In this document: positions 7,609-15,736 of the stretch, piece by piece | Layout of the letters: every line of letters starts with the position of its first letter | Numbering within the stretch: position 1 is the stretch's first letter | Assembly (NCBI GenBank): GCA_963749875.1 | Contig: CAVVOX010000007.1 | Location: forward strand, 1 to 64,000 | DNA from: JAHQVI01 sp963749875 | Lineage (GTDB): Bacteria; Pseudomonadota; Alphaproteobacteria; Rhizobiales; Rhodomicrobiaceae | Direction of reading: 5' to 3' | DNA: 64,000 nt | Notes under the pieces: model-generated | The model's database searches: none | What the model was told of the DNA's origin: nothing | The model's input: only the letters and a program-made list of their open reading frames with translations | Program-made: the position numbers and the translations under genes

Positions 7609-8733
7609 AGTACCCACTATCGGCGAAGCGTGAGTTGTGCTTCAAGGTTGGATGAATCGTATTGCTGAAGCGACGCGGATCACATTGACGGCGTCGGAGC
7701 GGACCAAACTTGAGGGCTTGGTGCGCTCGACGAAGACCGAACACCGTTTGCGCCAGCGGGCGCGGATTGTTCTGCTGGCGGCCGATGATACAGCGACGCG
7801 GGCGATCGCGCGCAGTGTCGGTTGCACGACAGGCACGGCTTCGAAATGGCGGGTCCGGTACGCCGAATTGCGGCTGGCCGGTCTTGACGAAACGGGCAAT
7901 CGCGGCAGCGTGGCCAAATACACGAGCGACACGACGCGGCGCATTCTGCGTGTGCTCGACCTGCGGCCGCCTGACGGTTACGGGCGGTGGACCGGACCGT
8001 TGATCGCGAGGGTACTCGGTGATGTGGACGTCCAGCAAGTCTGGCGCGTGCTCCGGGCACAGAAGATCGATCTGGCCGCGCGTAAAAGCTGGTGCGAGAG
8101 CAACGATCCCGAATTTGCGGCCAAAGCCGCCGAGGTGGTCGGTCTCTACATGGCGCCGCCTGAGAATGCCATTGTCATCAGCGTCGACGAGAAACCGTCG
8201 ATCCAGGCACTGGAGCGTCGCCAGGGCTATCTGAAACTGCCAAGCGGCCGGGCGCTGAGCGGGCAATCTCATGATTACAAGCGTCATGGAACAACGACTC
8301 TGTTGGCGGCTCTGAACGTCGCAACTGGCAAGGTCAGCGGGCGCCAGTACAAGCGCCGCCGCCGCATCGAATTCCTCGATTTCATGAACCGCATCGTCGC
8401 CGAGCACCCCGGTCGCGAGATCCATGTCATCCTCGACAATCTCAACACCCATAAGCCAAAGAACGACTGCTGGCTGAAGCGTCACCCGAACGTCCATTTC
8501 CACTTCACGCCGACAAAGGCATCCTGGCTCAATCAGGTCGAAATCTGGTTCTCGATCCTGACGGCCAAGGCCCTTTCGGGGACTTCCTTCAACGACCGCA
8601 AGGAATTGATGGCCCATATCGACGCCTTCATCGATGCCTATAATGTCGACGCCAAGCCATTCGTATGGACCAAGTCCGAGGTCCATCAAAAACGCCTCAA
8701 GCCATGTTTCGCGGATCTGTGATTTTGGGTACT
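7609..8733 (+). mobile_element. IS630-family insertion sequence
   Basis: About 1.1 kb carrying one complete transposase. Short terminal repeats AGTACCCA (7609-7616) and TGGGTACT (8726-8733) mark the ends. A TA precedes the left end, as expected for IS630, but the right junction lacks a clear TA, so the exact right end is uncertain by a few bases. Confidence 0.75.
7652..8722 (+). CDS. IS630-family transposase
   Basis: About 356 residues from the ATG at 7652 (a GTG five codons upstream is also open). An N-terminal helix-turn-helix region (LRQRARIVLLAADDTATRAIARSVG) precedes the DDE domain. VISVDEKPSIQALER holds the first Asp, VILDNLNTHK the second, and PTKASWLNQVEIWFSIL the third acidic residue, all in IS630/Tc1-mariner order. 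The ORF is intact, so the element is probably functional. Confidence 0.92.
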   Translation: MNRIAEATRITLTASERTKLEGLVRSTKTEHRLRQRARIVLLAADDTATRAIARSVGCTTGTASKWRVRYAELRLAGLDETGNRGSVAKYTSDTTRRILRVLDLRPPDGYGRWTGPLIARVLGDVDVQQVWRVLRAQKIDLAARKSWCESNDPEFAAKAAEVVGLYMAPPENAIVISVDEKPSIQALERRQGYLKLPSGRALSGQSHDYKRHGTTTLLAALNVATGKVSGRQYKRRRRIEFLDFMNRIVAEHPGREIHVILDNLNTHKPKNDCWLKRHPNVHFHFTPTKASWLNQVEIWFSILTAKALSGTSFNDRKELMAHIDAFIDAYNVDAKPFVWTKSEVHQKRLKPCFADL

Positions 8734-8873
8734 GGTTGGTCACAGCTGGACAAACCGTTGCCGAAATCCGGCAAACGGGTCGCACAATGTCGTAGCCGCG
8801 CCCTTAGTGGAACTCTTCCGCTCCATAGGGGTTAGAGCGGCATATGAGTGAAGTTTACCCTTTATGAGGGATC

Positions 8874-9281
8874 ATGGCTGAGACAGCCCAAAAATTCGGC
8901 GTCAAGAAGGGTGATGAAGCGAGCGAGAAAAAGGCTCGCGACAGATCCGATCCGCCGATCGACGAGCAGCGGGATGCGAAGGACGCCAATCTCGCGCTCG
9001 AAGCCGAGTGGGAAGAGGTCGCGGACGAACCGCTGATTATCCGCAGTGAGCCGGAACAGGAGCCGCCGCGCGAGCCGCAGCGGGAGGCAAAAGACGTCAA
9101 TCTCGCGCTCCAAAGCCGGGCGGCGACCGACCGCCCTGGCCCCATGAGTCCCGCTCAGATCGGCATGCCGCGGACGCGCGTCACCCGCAGAAAAGCCGGC
9201 CGGTTCCCCTATGTCTCTTACATGCTGCTGTTTTTCGGCGTCGCCATCGCGACCGCGGCGATCGTACTGGCCATCGGATAG
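8874..9281 (+). CDS. Hypothetical charged protein with C-terminal membrane anchor
   Basis: 135 residues. The first 110 are strongly charged and probably disordered, with two copies of an 11-residue repeat at residues 32-42 and 69-79 (QRDAKDANLAL and QREAKDVNLAL). A single hydrophobic segment at about 113-134 ends the protein, so it is probably a tail-anchored inner-membrane protein with its charged part in the cytoplasm. ATG at 8874 follows GAGGG. I do not recognise the family. A DJ-1/PfpI gene follows 60 bp later. Confidence 0.6.
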   Translation: MAETAQKFGVKKGDEASEKKARDRSDPPIDEQRDAKDANLALEAEWEEVADEPLIIRSEPEQEPPREPQREAKDVNLALQSRAATDRPGPMSPAQIGMPRTRVTRRKAGRFPYVSYMLLFFGVAIATAAIVLAIG

Positions 9282-9340
9282 CGGCCGCAAGACAGGCCGT
9301 TTGCGCCGACTGCACAGGCAAGTGAAAACGAAGGTTCATC

Positions 9341-9901
9341 ATGCACAACCTCAGCGGAAAGCGCATCGCCATTCTTGCAACGAACGGTTTTGAGCAGTCC
9401 GAACTCATGGAACCCAGACGCCGCCTCGCCGAGGCAGGCGCCGATATATCTGTCGTCTCACCGGAAACCGGGCAGATTCGCGGCTGGAACAAATCGGACT
9501 GGGGTGAGAGCGTCGCCGTGGACGTACCGCTCTCCAATGCGAGGGTCGAGGAGTATGACGCGCTGATCCTGCCGGGCGGGCAGATCAACCCCGACCTATT
9601 GCGCGTCAACGAGGACGCGGTCGGGTTCGTGCGCGAATTCTTCGAGAGTGGCAAGCCGCTTGCCGCCATCTGTCGCGCCCCGTGGCTGCTTATCGAGGCA
9701 GGCGTGGTGAACGGCCGGCGTCTCACCTCCTATCGCTCCATCCGGACCGATGTGAGAAATGCCGGCGGCAAATCGTCGGACGATCCGGTCGTCGTCGAAG
9801 AAGGGCTGATCACAAGCCGCCATCCGGGTGATCTTGATGCGTTCATCGGCAAGATTGGCGAAGAGGTGATGGAAAACCGGCATGACCGCCGGGTCGCGTG
9901 A
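9341..9901 (+). CDS. DJ-1/PfpI family protein with altered nucleophile elbow
   Basis: 186 residues of the class I glutamine amidotransferase-like fold. Family landmarks are GKRIAILATNGFEQSEL (with the conserved Glu, E18), DALILPGGQINPD and the nucleophile elbow AAICRAPWLL with Cys111. Most PfpI-type proteins have His directly after this Cys (ICHGPW), and here it is Arg112. The closest relatives act as stress proteins, deglycases or proteases. The His-to-Arg change makes classical PfpI catalysis doubtful. It lies between stress-type membrane proteins (a charged tail-anchored protein and HdeD). Confidence 0.85.
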   Translation: MHNLSGKRIAILATNGFEQSELMEPRRRLAEAGADISVVSPETGQIRGWNKSDWGESVAVDVPLSNARVEEYDALILPGGQINPDLLRVNEDAVGFVREFFESGKPLAAICRAPWLLIEAGVVNGRRLTSYRSIRTDVRNAGGKSSDDPVVVEEGLITSRHPGDLDAFIGKIGEEVMENRHDRRVA

Positions 9902-10038
9902 TCTTTTTCAAAGATCGATCTTCTCTGCTTTGGAACTTCGGCGGGCTTGCTGCGTTGCGACATTGAACATAGTGCAAACACCAACTGCGCGCATCTCTTT
10001 CCGAAAGCTCAACAATCACAATCTGGAAGGGGAATACC

Positions 10039-10617
10039 ATGACGAGCGAATCTCTCAACTATAACGCAACTCGGTCCCTTGAATGGGGCACGCTTCACCA
10101 CAATTGGGGCTGGATGCTTGCCCTCGGTATTGTCTGGGTCATCATCGGCGCTCTCGCCATTATATTACCTTTTGCTGCGACCTTGGCGACGACGCTGACA
10201 CTCGGCGTGCTTTTCGGGATTGGGGGTGTCGTCCAGATTGTTCAGGCCTTTAGCTGCCGAGGATGGCGCGGCTTCGGACTTCACCTGGCGGGCGGTGCGA
10301 TCGCGTTGATCCTCGGTGCCCTATTGCTCGTCTTTCCACTCGAAGGCGTGTTTACACTGACCATATTCCTAAGTGCATACTTCATTGTCCAAGGCGCTTT
10401 GAAAATCATATCGGCTTTTCAAAGCAGGCCTCTTCGAAACTGGGGCTGGATGCTCGCCAGTGGTGTTCTCGGTATCGGCATCGGCCTATTGATCTGGATC
10501 GGCTTGCCGGGCAGCGCAGCATGGGCCTTGGGTCTTCTGGTCGGTATCGAGCTGATCTTTACAGGCTTTGCGATGGTGATGCTCGCATTGTCCGCAAGAA
10601 CGCCGCAGGCGACCTGA
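10039..10617 (+). CDS. HdeD family (DUF308) membrane protein
   Basis: A 192-residue integral membrane protein with about six hydrophobic segments arranged as repeated helical hairpins (HNWGWMLALGIVWVIIGALA, later GWMLASGVLGIGIGLLIWIG). This is the HdeD/DUF308 pattern linked in enterobacteria to acid resistance. ATG at 10039 follows AAGGGG. It stands alone, upstream of a convergent DUF924 gene. The exact function is unknown. Confidence 0.87.
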   Translation: MTSESLNYNATRSLEWGTLHHNWGWMLALGIVWVIIGALAIILPFAATLATTLTLGVLFGIGGVVQIVQAFSCRGWRGFGLHLAGGAIALILGALLLVFPLEGVFTLTIFLSAYFIVQGALKIISAFQSRPLRNWGWMLASGVLGIGIGLLIWIGLPGSAAWALGLLVGIELIFTGFAMVMLALSARTPQAT

Positions 10618-10627
10618 AGGCCGAGCA

Positions 10628-11179
10628 TCAGAAGCGGGAGCCGGGCTCGTCCAGAAAGGCCAGCTCTTCGGCTGTCGAGCTGCGGCCGAGGATCTCGTTC
10701 CGGTGGGGAAACCGGCCGAAGCGCGCGATCACGTCGCGATGCTGGCGCATATAGTCGAGCTGTTCATCGAGCCCGAGCGCGGCATAGAGCGCCATGCCCT
10801 CGTCCTGATCGGCAAGGTTTTCCGAATGCATGAAAGGCAGGTACAGGAACTGGCGCCCCTCGGGGCTGAGCCCGGCGTCAAACCCGCGCGATACGGCCTG
10901 TTTCGCAGCGGCCAGCGCCTGCGCATCGGAGGCGAAGGCGTCCGGCGAGCCACGGTAGATATTACGCGGGATCTGATCGAGCAGGATGATGCGCGCGAGC
11001 GCACCTGCGGGCGTTTCGGCCCATGCATCGAGCTGGCCGGATCTGACTTCGTTCAAAGCCGGACCGAAGCGCTCCTTCAGCTCGGCATCGAAGGCCTCGT
11101 CGGGCTTGAACCATTTCGGCTTCACCGCCTCGGAAAACCAGAAAGAAAGCACCGCCTCCGGCGTCAGCTCATCGTCCAT
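10628..11179 (-). CDS. DUF924 family protein
   Basis: About 183 residues from the ATG at 11179 (MDDELTPEAVLSFWF). Upstream open frame overlaps the preceding gene and is unlikely to be translated. Family motifs are VLSFWFSEAVKPKWF, LARIILLDQIPRNIYRG and YLPFMHSENLADQDEGM. The fold is helical and resembles tetratricopeptide proteins. No reaction is established. It starts 5 bp after the stop of the glycosyltransferase gene, so they probably share a transcript. Confidence 0.88.
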   Translation of the reverse strand: MDDELTPEAVLSFWFSEAVKPKWFKPDEAFDAELKERFGPALNEVRSGQLDAWAETPAGALARIILLDQIPRNIYRGSPDAFASDAQALAAAKQAVSRGFDAGLSPEGRQFLYLPFMHSENLADQDEGMALYAALGLDEQLDYMRQHRDVIARFGRFPHRNEILGRSSTAEELAFLDEPGSRF

Positions 11180-11184
11180 GGGGC

Positions 11185-13152
11185 TCACTTCAGTCGCTCC
11201 GGCTGCCCGCGTTTCAATTTCGACACGCCATGTTCCGTCTTTTCCCAATAATGGGGGCGGGTCGCGAGCTGGTAAAGGGCGCGATAGGCGGCAGCGGAGA
11301 TGAGGAGCCAATAAACCGGAATGAAGACGAGCTGCGGGATCAGCATCCGCACGCGCCGCCCTTGCAGAACGGAAAAGCCGAGCGCCAGAGATGCGCCATA
11401 GCCGATGATCAGGTTGAACAGGGCGATGGCGAGGATCTGCTGGCCGAAAAACGATTCGGGTGGCGCAAAGAGATGACCGGATGCTGCGTCATGAATGATC
11501 AGCACATATGACCAGGGATGAACAAGCGCGGCGATGATGATCCCGGCGAAATGCCCCTGAAAGGAGAGGAAGCCGACCGGGCCAAGCTCGCGCATCAGCC
11601 GCAAGGGCTGGCGCATATGCACGCAATAGGTCTGAATCCAGCCCTTGAGCCATCTTGTCCGCTGCCGCAGCCAGTTGCCCGGCTGGCAGGCCGCTTCCTC
11701 ATAGGTCACCGAGTTGAGAACCTCCGCGCGCAGCCCCGCCCGATAGATGCGCATGCCGAGATCGGCGTCCTCCGTCACATTATGCGCATCCCAGCCGCCG
11801 AGCGCGCGCAGCGTGCTGATGCGGAAATGGTTGGAGGTGCCGCCGAGCGGCATCGGCAGACGCAGGCGGCCCAACATCGGCAGAATACCGCCGAAGAGCG
11901 AGGCATATTCGATGGTGAACTGCCTGGAGAGCCAGTTCTCGAACATATTGTCGAATGTCAGCCTTCCCTGCAGACAGACGACTTGCGAGGAGGCGCTGCG
12001 GAAATGCGCCGCCGCCTTGCGCAGCTGATTGGGATCGGGCCGGTCTTCGGCATCATAGATCACCAGATAATCGCCGCCGGCGAACTGCAGCGCATAGTTG
12101 AGCGCGCGCGGCTTGGTGCGCGGCTTGCCGTCGGGCACGATCACAATTTCGAAATGCGCAGGCAACTTGAGAGACTGCGCCGCCGCGATGGTCTCCTCGT
12201 CGACTTCCTCCAGCACGAGCTTGATGTCCAGCTTCGCCACCGGATAGTCGAGAGCGCGCAGGCCCGCAACCAGCTCCGGTAGAACCCTGGCCTCGCGGAA
12301 CATGGCGACGAGCACCGTATAGCGCGGCAGTTCGGCATCGCGCACACGGCGATAGCGCGTCCGGCGCCTTGCGATCTGACGAAAGCCGGCATAGGAGGCT
12401 GCTGCCGCTCTTTGCAGAATCGTCAGCAGGAACATGACCGAGAGAGCCGCGGCATAGACGAGCAGCGCTTCTCGCGGGGTGAAGATCATCGCGCCGAGAA
12501 ACAGCCCGGCCAGGATGGCAAGCGTGACGATCTGCCAGCGGATCAAGGCCGTTGCCGCACTGAACCGCGGATTTCGCTCCCAAAGCCCGTCGGCGGCGCG
12601 GATGGCAAGCTCGGGACCATAGGCTTTGGTGATCGCGGCGCTGAAAGCGGAGCGCGTCATCAGCGCCAGCCGCTGCTTTGCCGGGCCGAGCGCATTGACG
12701 AGGTCCGCAGCCGCGCCCGGCGCAAGATCCTCGCCATTGACCGCAACGCCGCGCCGCGGGGTCTCAAGGCGGACCGGCCGGCCGCCCGAGAGCAGCCGGT
12801 GCGGCTCCGGCGCCGGGGAGCATCGGTGTATCTCGACATGGTCGCGTATCTGGTCCGGCCTCAGTCCCAACGCCCTCGCGAGCGCGCGAAGATAGCTTTG
12901 CGGGCGTATCGCGCCGATTGACAGGGCCGCCTCTCTGGCGGATACACCCCAGCGTTGTGCGAGCTTTCTGATGCGATAAAGTGTCGAAAAGGATAGGCCG
13001 GCCTGAAGGAGAAGCGCCTCTTCGCTGAGCGGGCGATCAAGCGCCCTTTGTTGCGGTTCCGGTTGATCGAGCCGATACGGGGCCGGAGCGCCGGGATCTG
13101 GCTGCCAGGCGAACCGCTCACCCGGCTGGTTACGCAATACAGGAAAATTCAT
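11185..13152 (-). CDS. Membrane glycosyltransferase family 2 with N-terminal regulatory-type domain
   Basis: 655 residues. The N-terminal part (about 50-150) looks like the MshEN/GspE-N type helical domain (EEALLLQAGLSFSTLYRI). Two hydrophobic segments follow, then a GT-A domain with YDAEDRPDPNQL (DxD-like), TEDADLGMRIYRAG and QRTRWLKGW, the QxxRW motif of processive enzymes. At least three transmembrane segments end the protein. This layout is seen in alphaproteobacterial cellulose-synthase-like or beta-glucan synthases. MshEN domains in other proteins bind c-di-GMP, which suggests allosteric control. The product is unknown. It is co-oriented with DUF924. Confidence 0.85.
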   Translation of the reverse strand: MNFPVLRNQPGERFAWQPDPGAPAPYRLDQPEPQQRALDRPLSEEALLLQAGLSFSTLYRIRKLAQRWGVSAREAALSIGAIRPQSYLRALARALGLRPDQIRDHVEIHRCSPAPEPHRLLSGGRPVRLETPRRGVAVNGEDLAPGAAADLVNALGPAKQRLALMTRSAFSAAITKAYGPELAIRAADGLWERNPRFSAATALIRWQIVTLAILAGLFLGAMIFTPREALLVYAAALSVMFLLTILQRAAAASYAGFRQIARRRTRYRRVRDAELPRYTVLVAMFREARVLPELVAGLRALDYPVAKLDIKLVLEEVDEETIAAAQSLKLPAHFEIVIVPDGKPRTKPRALNYALQFAGGDYLVIYDAEDRPDPNQLRKAAAHFRSASSQVVCLQGRLTFDNMFENWLSRQFTIEYASLFGGILPMLGRLRLPMPLGGTSNHFRISTLRALGGWDAHNVTEDADLGMRIYRAGLRAEVLNSVTYEEAACQPGNWLRQRTRWLKGWIQTYCVHMRQPLRLMRELGPVGFLSFQGHFAGIIIAALVHPWSYVLIIHDAASGHLFAPPESFFGQQILAIALFNLIIGYGASLALGFSVLQGRRVRMLIPQLVFIPVYWLLISAAAYRALYQLATRPHYWEKTEHGVSKLKRGQPERLK

Positions 13153-13262
13153 GCCGGAGGTCCAATGGCATTAAATATATCAGCGCGAAGTTTACGCATA
13201 TGAAAACCATCGCCAAAATAGAGGCGAATGCTTATTGTTGGATCGAATTGCGGCTGATCAAG

Positions 13263-14141
13263 ATGATGGGACTCCGTAGGTTTTTCTCCGCCCACCTGCT
13301 TGGCGATGTGCTTGGGTTGTGCTGCGCCGGCATTCTGGCGATGACGCTGGCCGCGCCTGCCTCGGCACAGGACTCCACGCCGAACCCGTCGCAATGGCAT
13401 GAGGAGACGCTCGGCCCGCGGCCGGACTGGTCCTGGCTCGTCGCCCTGCGTTTTGCCACCGAAACCGACTACCCGCCCTTCAATTATCGCGACGAGGACG
13501 GCAGGCTGACCGGCTTCAATGTCGATCTCGCGCGGGCAATCTGCCGCGAGCTGGAGGTCACTTGCGAAATCAATCCGTTCGATTGGAAAAGACTGCTTCC
13601 AGCCTTGAAAGAGGGCGAAGCCGACGCGGTGATCGCCTCGCTCGCGATCACGCCGCAGACGATCGCGCAAGCGGATTTCACCGATAGCTATTATGCAACA
13701 CCGGCGAAATTTGTGGCGCGCGCCGCCTCAACCGACATCACCAGCGTCAGGCCCAAGGATCTGGAGGGTCTCAAAATCGCCGTCGTCAAGGGCACCGCGC
13801 ATGAAGCTTTTCTTCGGCACTTCTTCAGCGGGTCCGAGATCGTGCCCTTCGACAGCGACGATGCGGCCCGCAGCGCTTTGAAGGAGGGCAAGGTCAATCT
13901 GCTGTTCGGCGATGCCATCAGCTTGATGTTCTGGATCAACGGCTCCGATTCCGGGGGCTGCTGTCAGTTTCGGGGGCACGGCTTCCTCGAGGGCAAATAT
14001 TTCGGCGAAGGCGTGGGAATCGCCGTCGCCAAGGGGAACATCCGGCTGAAGGAGGTGCTCAATTACGCCCTTGCGCGGGTGCGCGCCTCCGGCCGGTTCG
14101 AAGAGCTGCAGCTGCGCTATTTCCCGCTGGCGATTTATTAG
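13263..14141 (+). CDS. Periplasmic amino-acid-type solute-binding protein (family 3)
   Basis: About 292 residues from the ATG at 13263, chosen because a normal signal peptide follows (MMGLRRFFSAH... ending APASAQ). The frame is open to another ATG at 13200, which would add 21 unusual residues. The SBP family 3 core begins LRFATETDYPPFNYRDEDGR and continues GFNVDLARAICREL, ADAVIASLAITPQ and DLEGLKIAVVKGTAHE. It binds small polar ligands in the periplasm. No permease or ATPase gene is adjacent, so it is an orphan or serves a remote transporter. A double Cys near residue 233 (GGCCQF) is unusual. Confidence 0.85.
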   Translation: MMGLRRFFSAHLLGDVLGLCCAGILAMTLAAPASAQDSTPNPSQWHEETLGPRPDWSWLVALRFATETDYPPFNYRDEDGRLTGFNVDLARAICRELEVTCEINPFDWKRLLPALKEGEADAVIASLAITPQTIAQADFTDSYYATPAKFVARAASTDITSVRPKDLEGLKIAVVKGTAHEAFLRHFFSGSEIVPFDSDDAARSALKEGKVNLLFGDAISLMFWINGSDSGGCCQFRGHGFLEGKYFGEGVGIAVAKGNIRLKEVLNYALARVRASGRFEELQLRYFPLAIY

Positions 14142-14232
14142 CGCGGGGTTTACGGGCCCCACCTCGTCATGCCGGACGGCCGTAGGCCGATCCGGGATCC
14201 AATCGCCTATCGGCAAGCCCTTACCGAGTCGT

Positions 14233-14360
14233 TAGCGCAACGCGCGTTCGAGCATGTCCTCGCGAAAGCGGGGATGAACGCGGGAACAGTTGCGCTAACT
14301 TTAAGAAATAGATCAACTTTTCAACGTTCAACTGATTCCAGTTGAACGTCGGTTGATCTA
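14233..14360. repeat. Composite two-hairpin palindromic repeat, copy A
   Basis: Hairpin 1 is TAGCGCAAC (14233) to GTTGCGCTA (14298), with a nested palindrome in its long loop. Hairpin 2 is TAGATCAAC to GTTGATCTA (14360), with inner arms GTTCAACTG / CAGTTGAAC. The spacer is about 10 bp. The same composite occurs at 26018, 36978 and 54320, always between genes. Confidence 0.9.
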
Positions 14361-14369
14361 GGCGATTCG

Positions 14370-14391
14370 GTCCCGGCTCTTCGGCCGGGAC
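14370..14391. repeat. Short GC-rich REP-like hairpin
   Basis: GTCCCGGC at 14370 pairs with GCCGGGAC ending at 14391 around a short loop, 9 bp beyond the composite repeat. A related-looking GGCCGTAGGCC palindrome sits at about 14177-14187. Together they make 14160-14400 a mosaic of extragenic palindromes with no gene. Confidence 0.6.
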
Positions 14392-14547
14392 GACACAGAA
14401 TATGCCGCCTCGCAGAGCTATCCGCATTCGCGAACCTTTACGGTGAACGACAAGCGCTCACCTTTGGGAGAGGGCAAGAAGAATCCACCTCGCCATAACG
14501 CTCTAAGTCCCATTCGCGGGATCGATGCAAATCTGCGAAGAAACGCT

Positions 14548-14961
14548 TTACGCCACCTGATGCCGGGCGCGCGCGCCGCGCTCGATGGCGGCGATGGTGA
14601 GCTTGTCGAGCCCCAGCTTGTCGCGCAGCAGTTCCAGAAAGCGGATCTCCTCGTTCCGCACATTCCGGTCGACGGCCGCGACCTCGACGGCGAGCGCATA
14701 GGCGGTCTCACAGAGCTTTTCCGGCAGCGTCTCGGCGATGACGGTCAGCATTGTGTCGAGACCGTCTTCATCGCTCAGAATGTTACCGCAAGCCTCGGCG
14801 GTCTTGATCAGATCCTCCTGATCGAAGGCGGCAAAAACCGGGAGCTGGCTGACGATATTGCCGATCTTGGCGAGCTCTGCGTCGGAAATGATGCGATCCA
14901 CCGCCGACATTGTCACCATTGCGTAGATCAAGGCTTCCTGGATGGTGGGTCTGGATGTCAT
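14548..14961 (-). CDS. TerB-family tellurite-resistance-like protein
   Basis: 137 residues, all helical. Characteristic TerB segments are QEALIYAMVTMSAVDRIISDAEL, DLIKTAEACG and YALAVEVAAVDRNVRNEEIRFL, two repeats of an acidic A-x-VD-x-x-x-x-x-E motif resembling metal-binding TerB helices. Single-domain TerB proteins are cytoplasmic and common in Hyphomicrobiales. No other ter gene is near, so a tellurite role should not be assumed. The ATG at 14961 gives the expected family length. Confidence 0.85.
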   Translation of the reverse strand: MTSRPTIQEALIYAMVTMSAVDRIISDAELAKIGNIVSQLPVFAAFDQEDLIKTAEACGNILSDEDGLDTMLTVIAETLPEKLCETAYALAVEVAAVDRNVRNEEIRFLELLRDKLGLDKLTIAAIERGARARHQVA

Positions 14962-15090
14962 GGGGTCGCGGCGCTCCGATTGATCGGCGTGTCTGGATGA
15001 CGCTGTTGTAGGGATTCAGGCGGGCTGGATCAAGCGGGAGAACAAAAGTCCCGCCTCTTTGTGCGGCGCGATCGTGGCGAGCAAACCGCC

Positions 15091-15700
15091 TCAGCACGTC
15101 TCCGCGATCTTGGCCTCGGTCAAGGCGATCCAGTCCCTCTGCTCCGCCGTCAATCTGTCCTCCGCATTCAGCCGTTTCAGGATTTCTAGCGCGGTGCGAA
15201 AATGAGCGCAGGCCTCCGGTCCGCCAAGCCATCCAATCTTGTAATGGCTCACCGCCACGTCCGTCTGCCATTCCGCGTTCGACGCATCGCGATCGGCAAA
15301 AGCTTCAAGCGTTTCCAGCGCTACCTGATAGTGGCTTTAGGCGGTTGTCCGGTCGCCATTGGCTGTGGCGATGTCGCCAAGAAGAATTGCCCCATAATAA
15401 GCAACATGCGGATCGTCGATGCGGTTGCGCAAATTCATCAGACGTTCCGCAGCCGCTTTGGCCGCGTCCGCGTGTCCCATGCGCATCTGGATCAGCGCAA
15501 GGCGGTAAAGGCTCGACCAGTCCTCCGGATCGAGTTCGATCGCCTTTGCATAAAGGCGCGCCGCCTTCTCGCTGTCGTCGAGAAAGGCCAGAGCGGCACG
15601 GTTGCGGTAGGCTTCGGCGGCCTTGCGGGCGGCGTTCAACGATCTGGCGCAACAATCCGCCGAATTGACGCCTTGGCGAACCGGCTTTACGGTCGCGGCG
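15091..15700 (-). pseudogene. TPR-protein gene remnant with in-frame stop
   Basis: On the minus strand a single frame reads two tetratricopeptide-like repeats (AARLYAKAIELDPEDWSSLY and the following helices). It meets a TAA at 15337-15339, then continues in the same frame as HYQVALETLEAFADRDASNA and EWQTDVAVSHYKIGWLG to a TGA at 15091. The latter half resembles the repeated NAEWQRDLAVSYNKIG units of large bacterial TPR proteins. No start codon with a ribosome site is visible at the 5' end, which runs into lysK. Both the missing start and the stop point to a decayed fragment. Confidence 0.65.
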
Positions 15701-15736
15701 CATTGACACTCATGACTGTTTGAGCAGGCAAGTCCG

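Noticed and set aside
7607..8785. Long minus-strand open frame (392 codons)
   Set aside because: Antisense to the IS630 transposase; no family resemblance and high-GC codon bias explains it.
11518..12921. Plus-strand open frames over the glycosyltransferase
   Set aside because: Shadows of the 655-residue glycosyltransferase on the other strand; low-complexity Arg/Gln/Glu products.
14160..14400. Hairpins as a simple rho-independent terminator
   Set aside because: No T-run follows the stems, and the composite is repeated elsewhere in either orientation and between genes of various directions.
15337..15339. In-frame TAA in the TPR gene read as a recoding event
   Set aside because: No start codon is found upstream and nothing supports recoding; decay is simpler.
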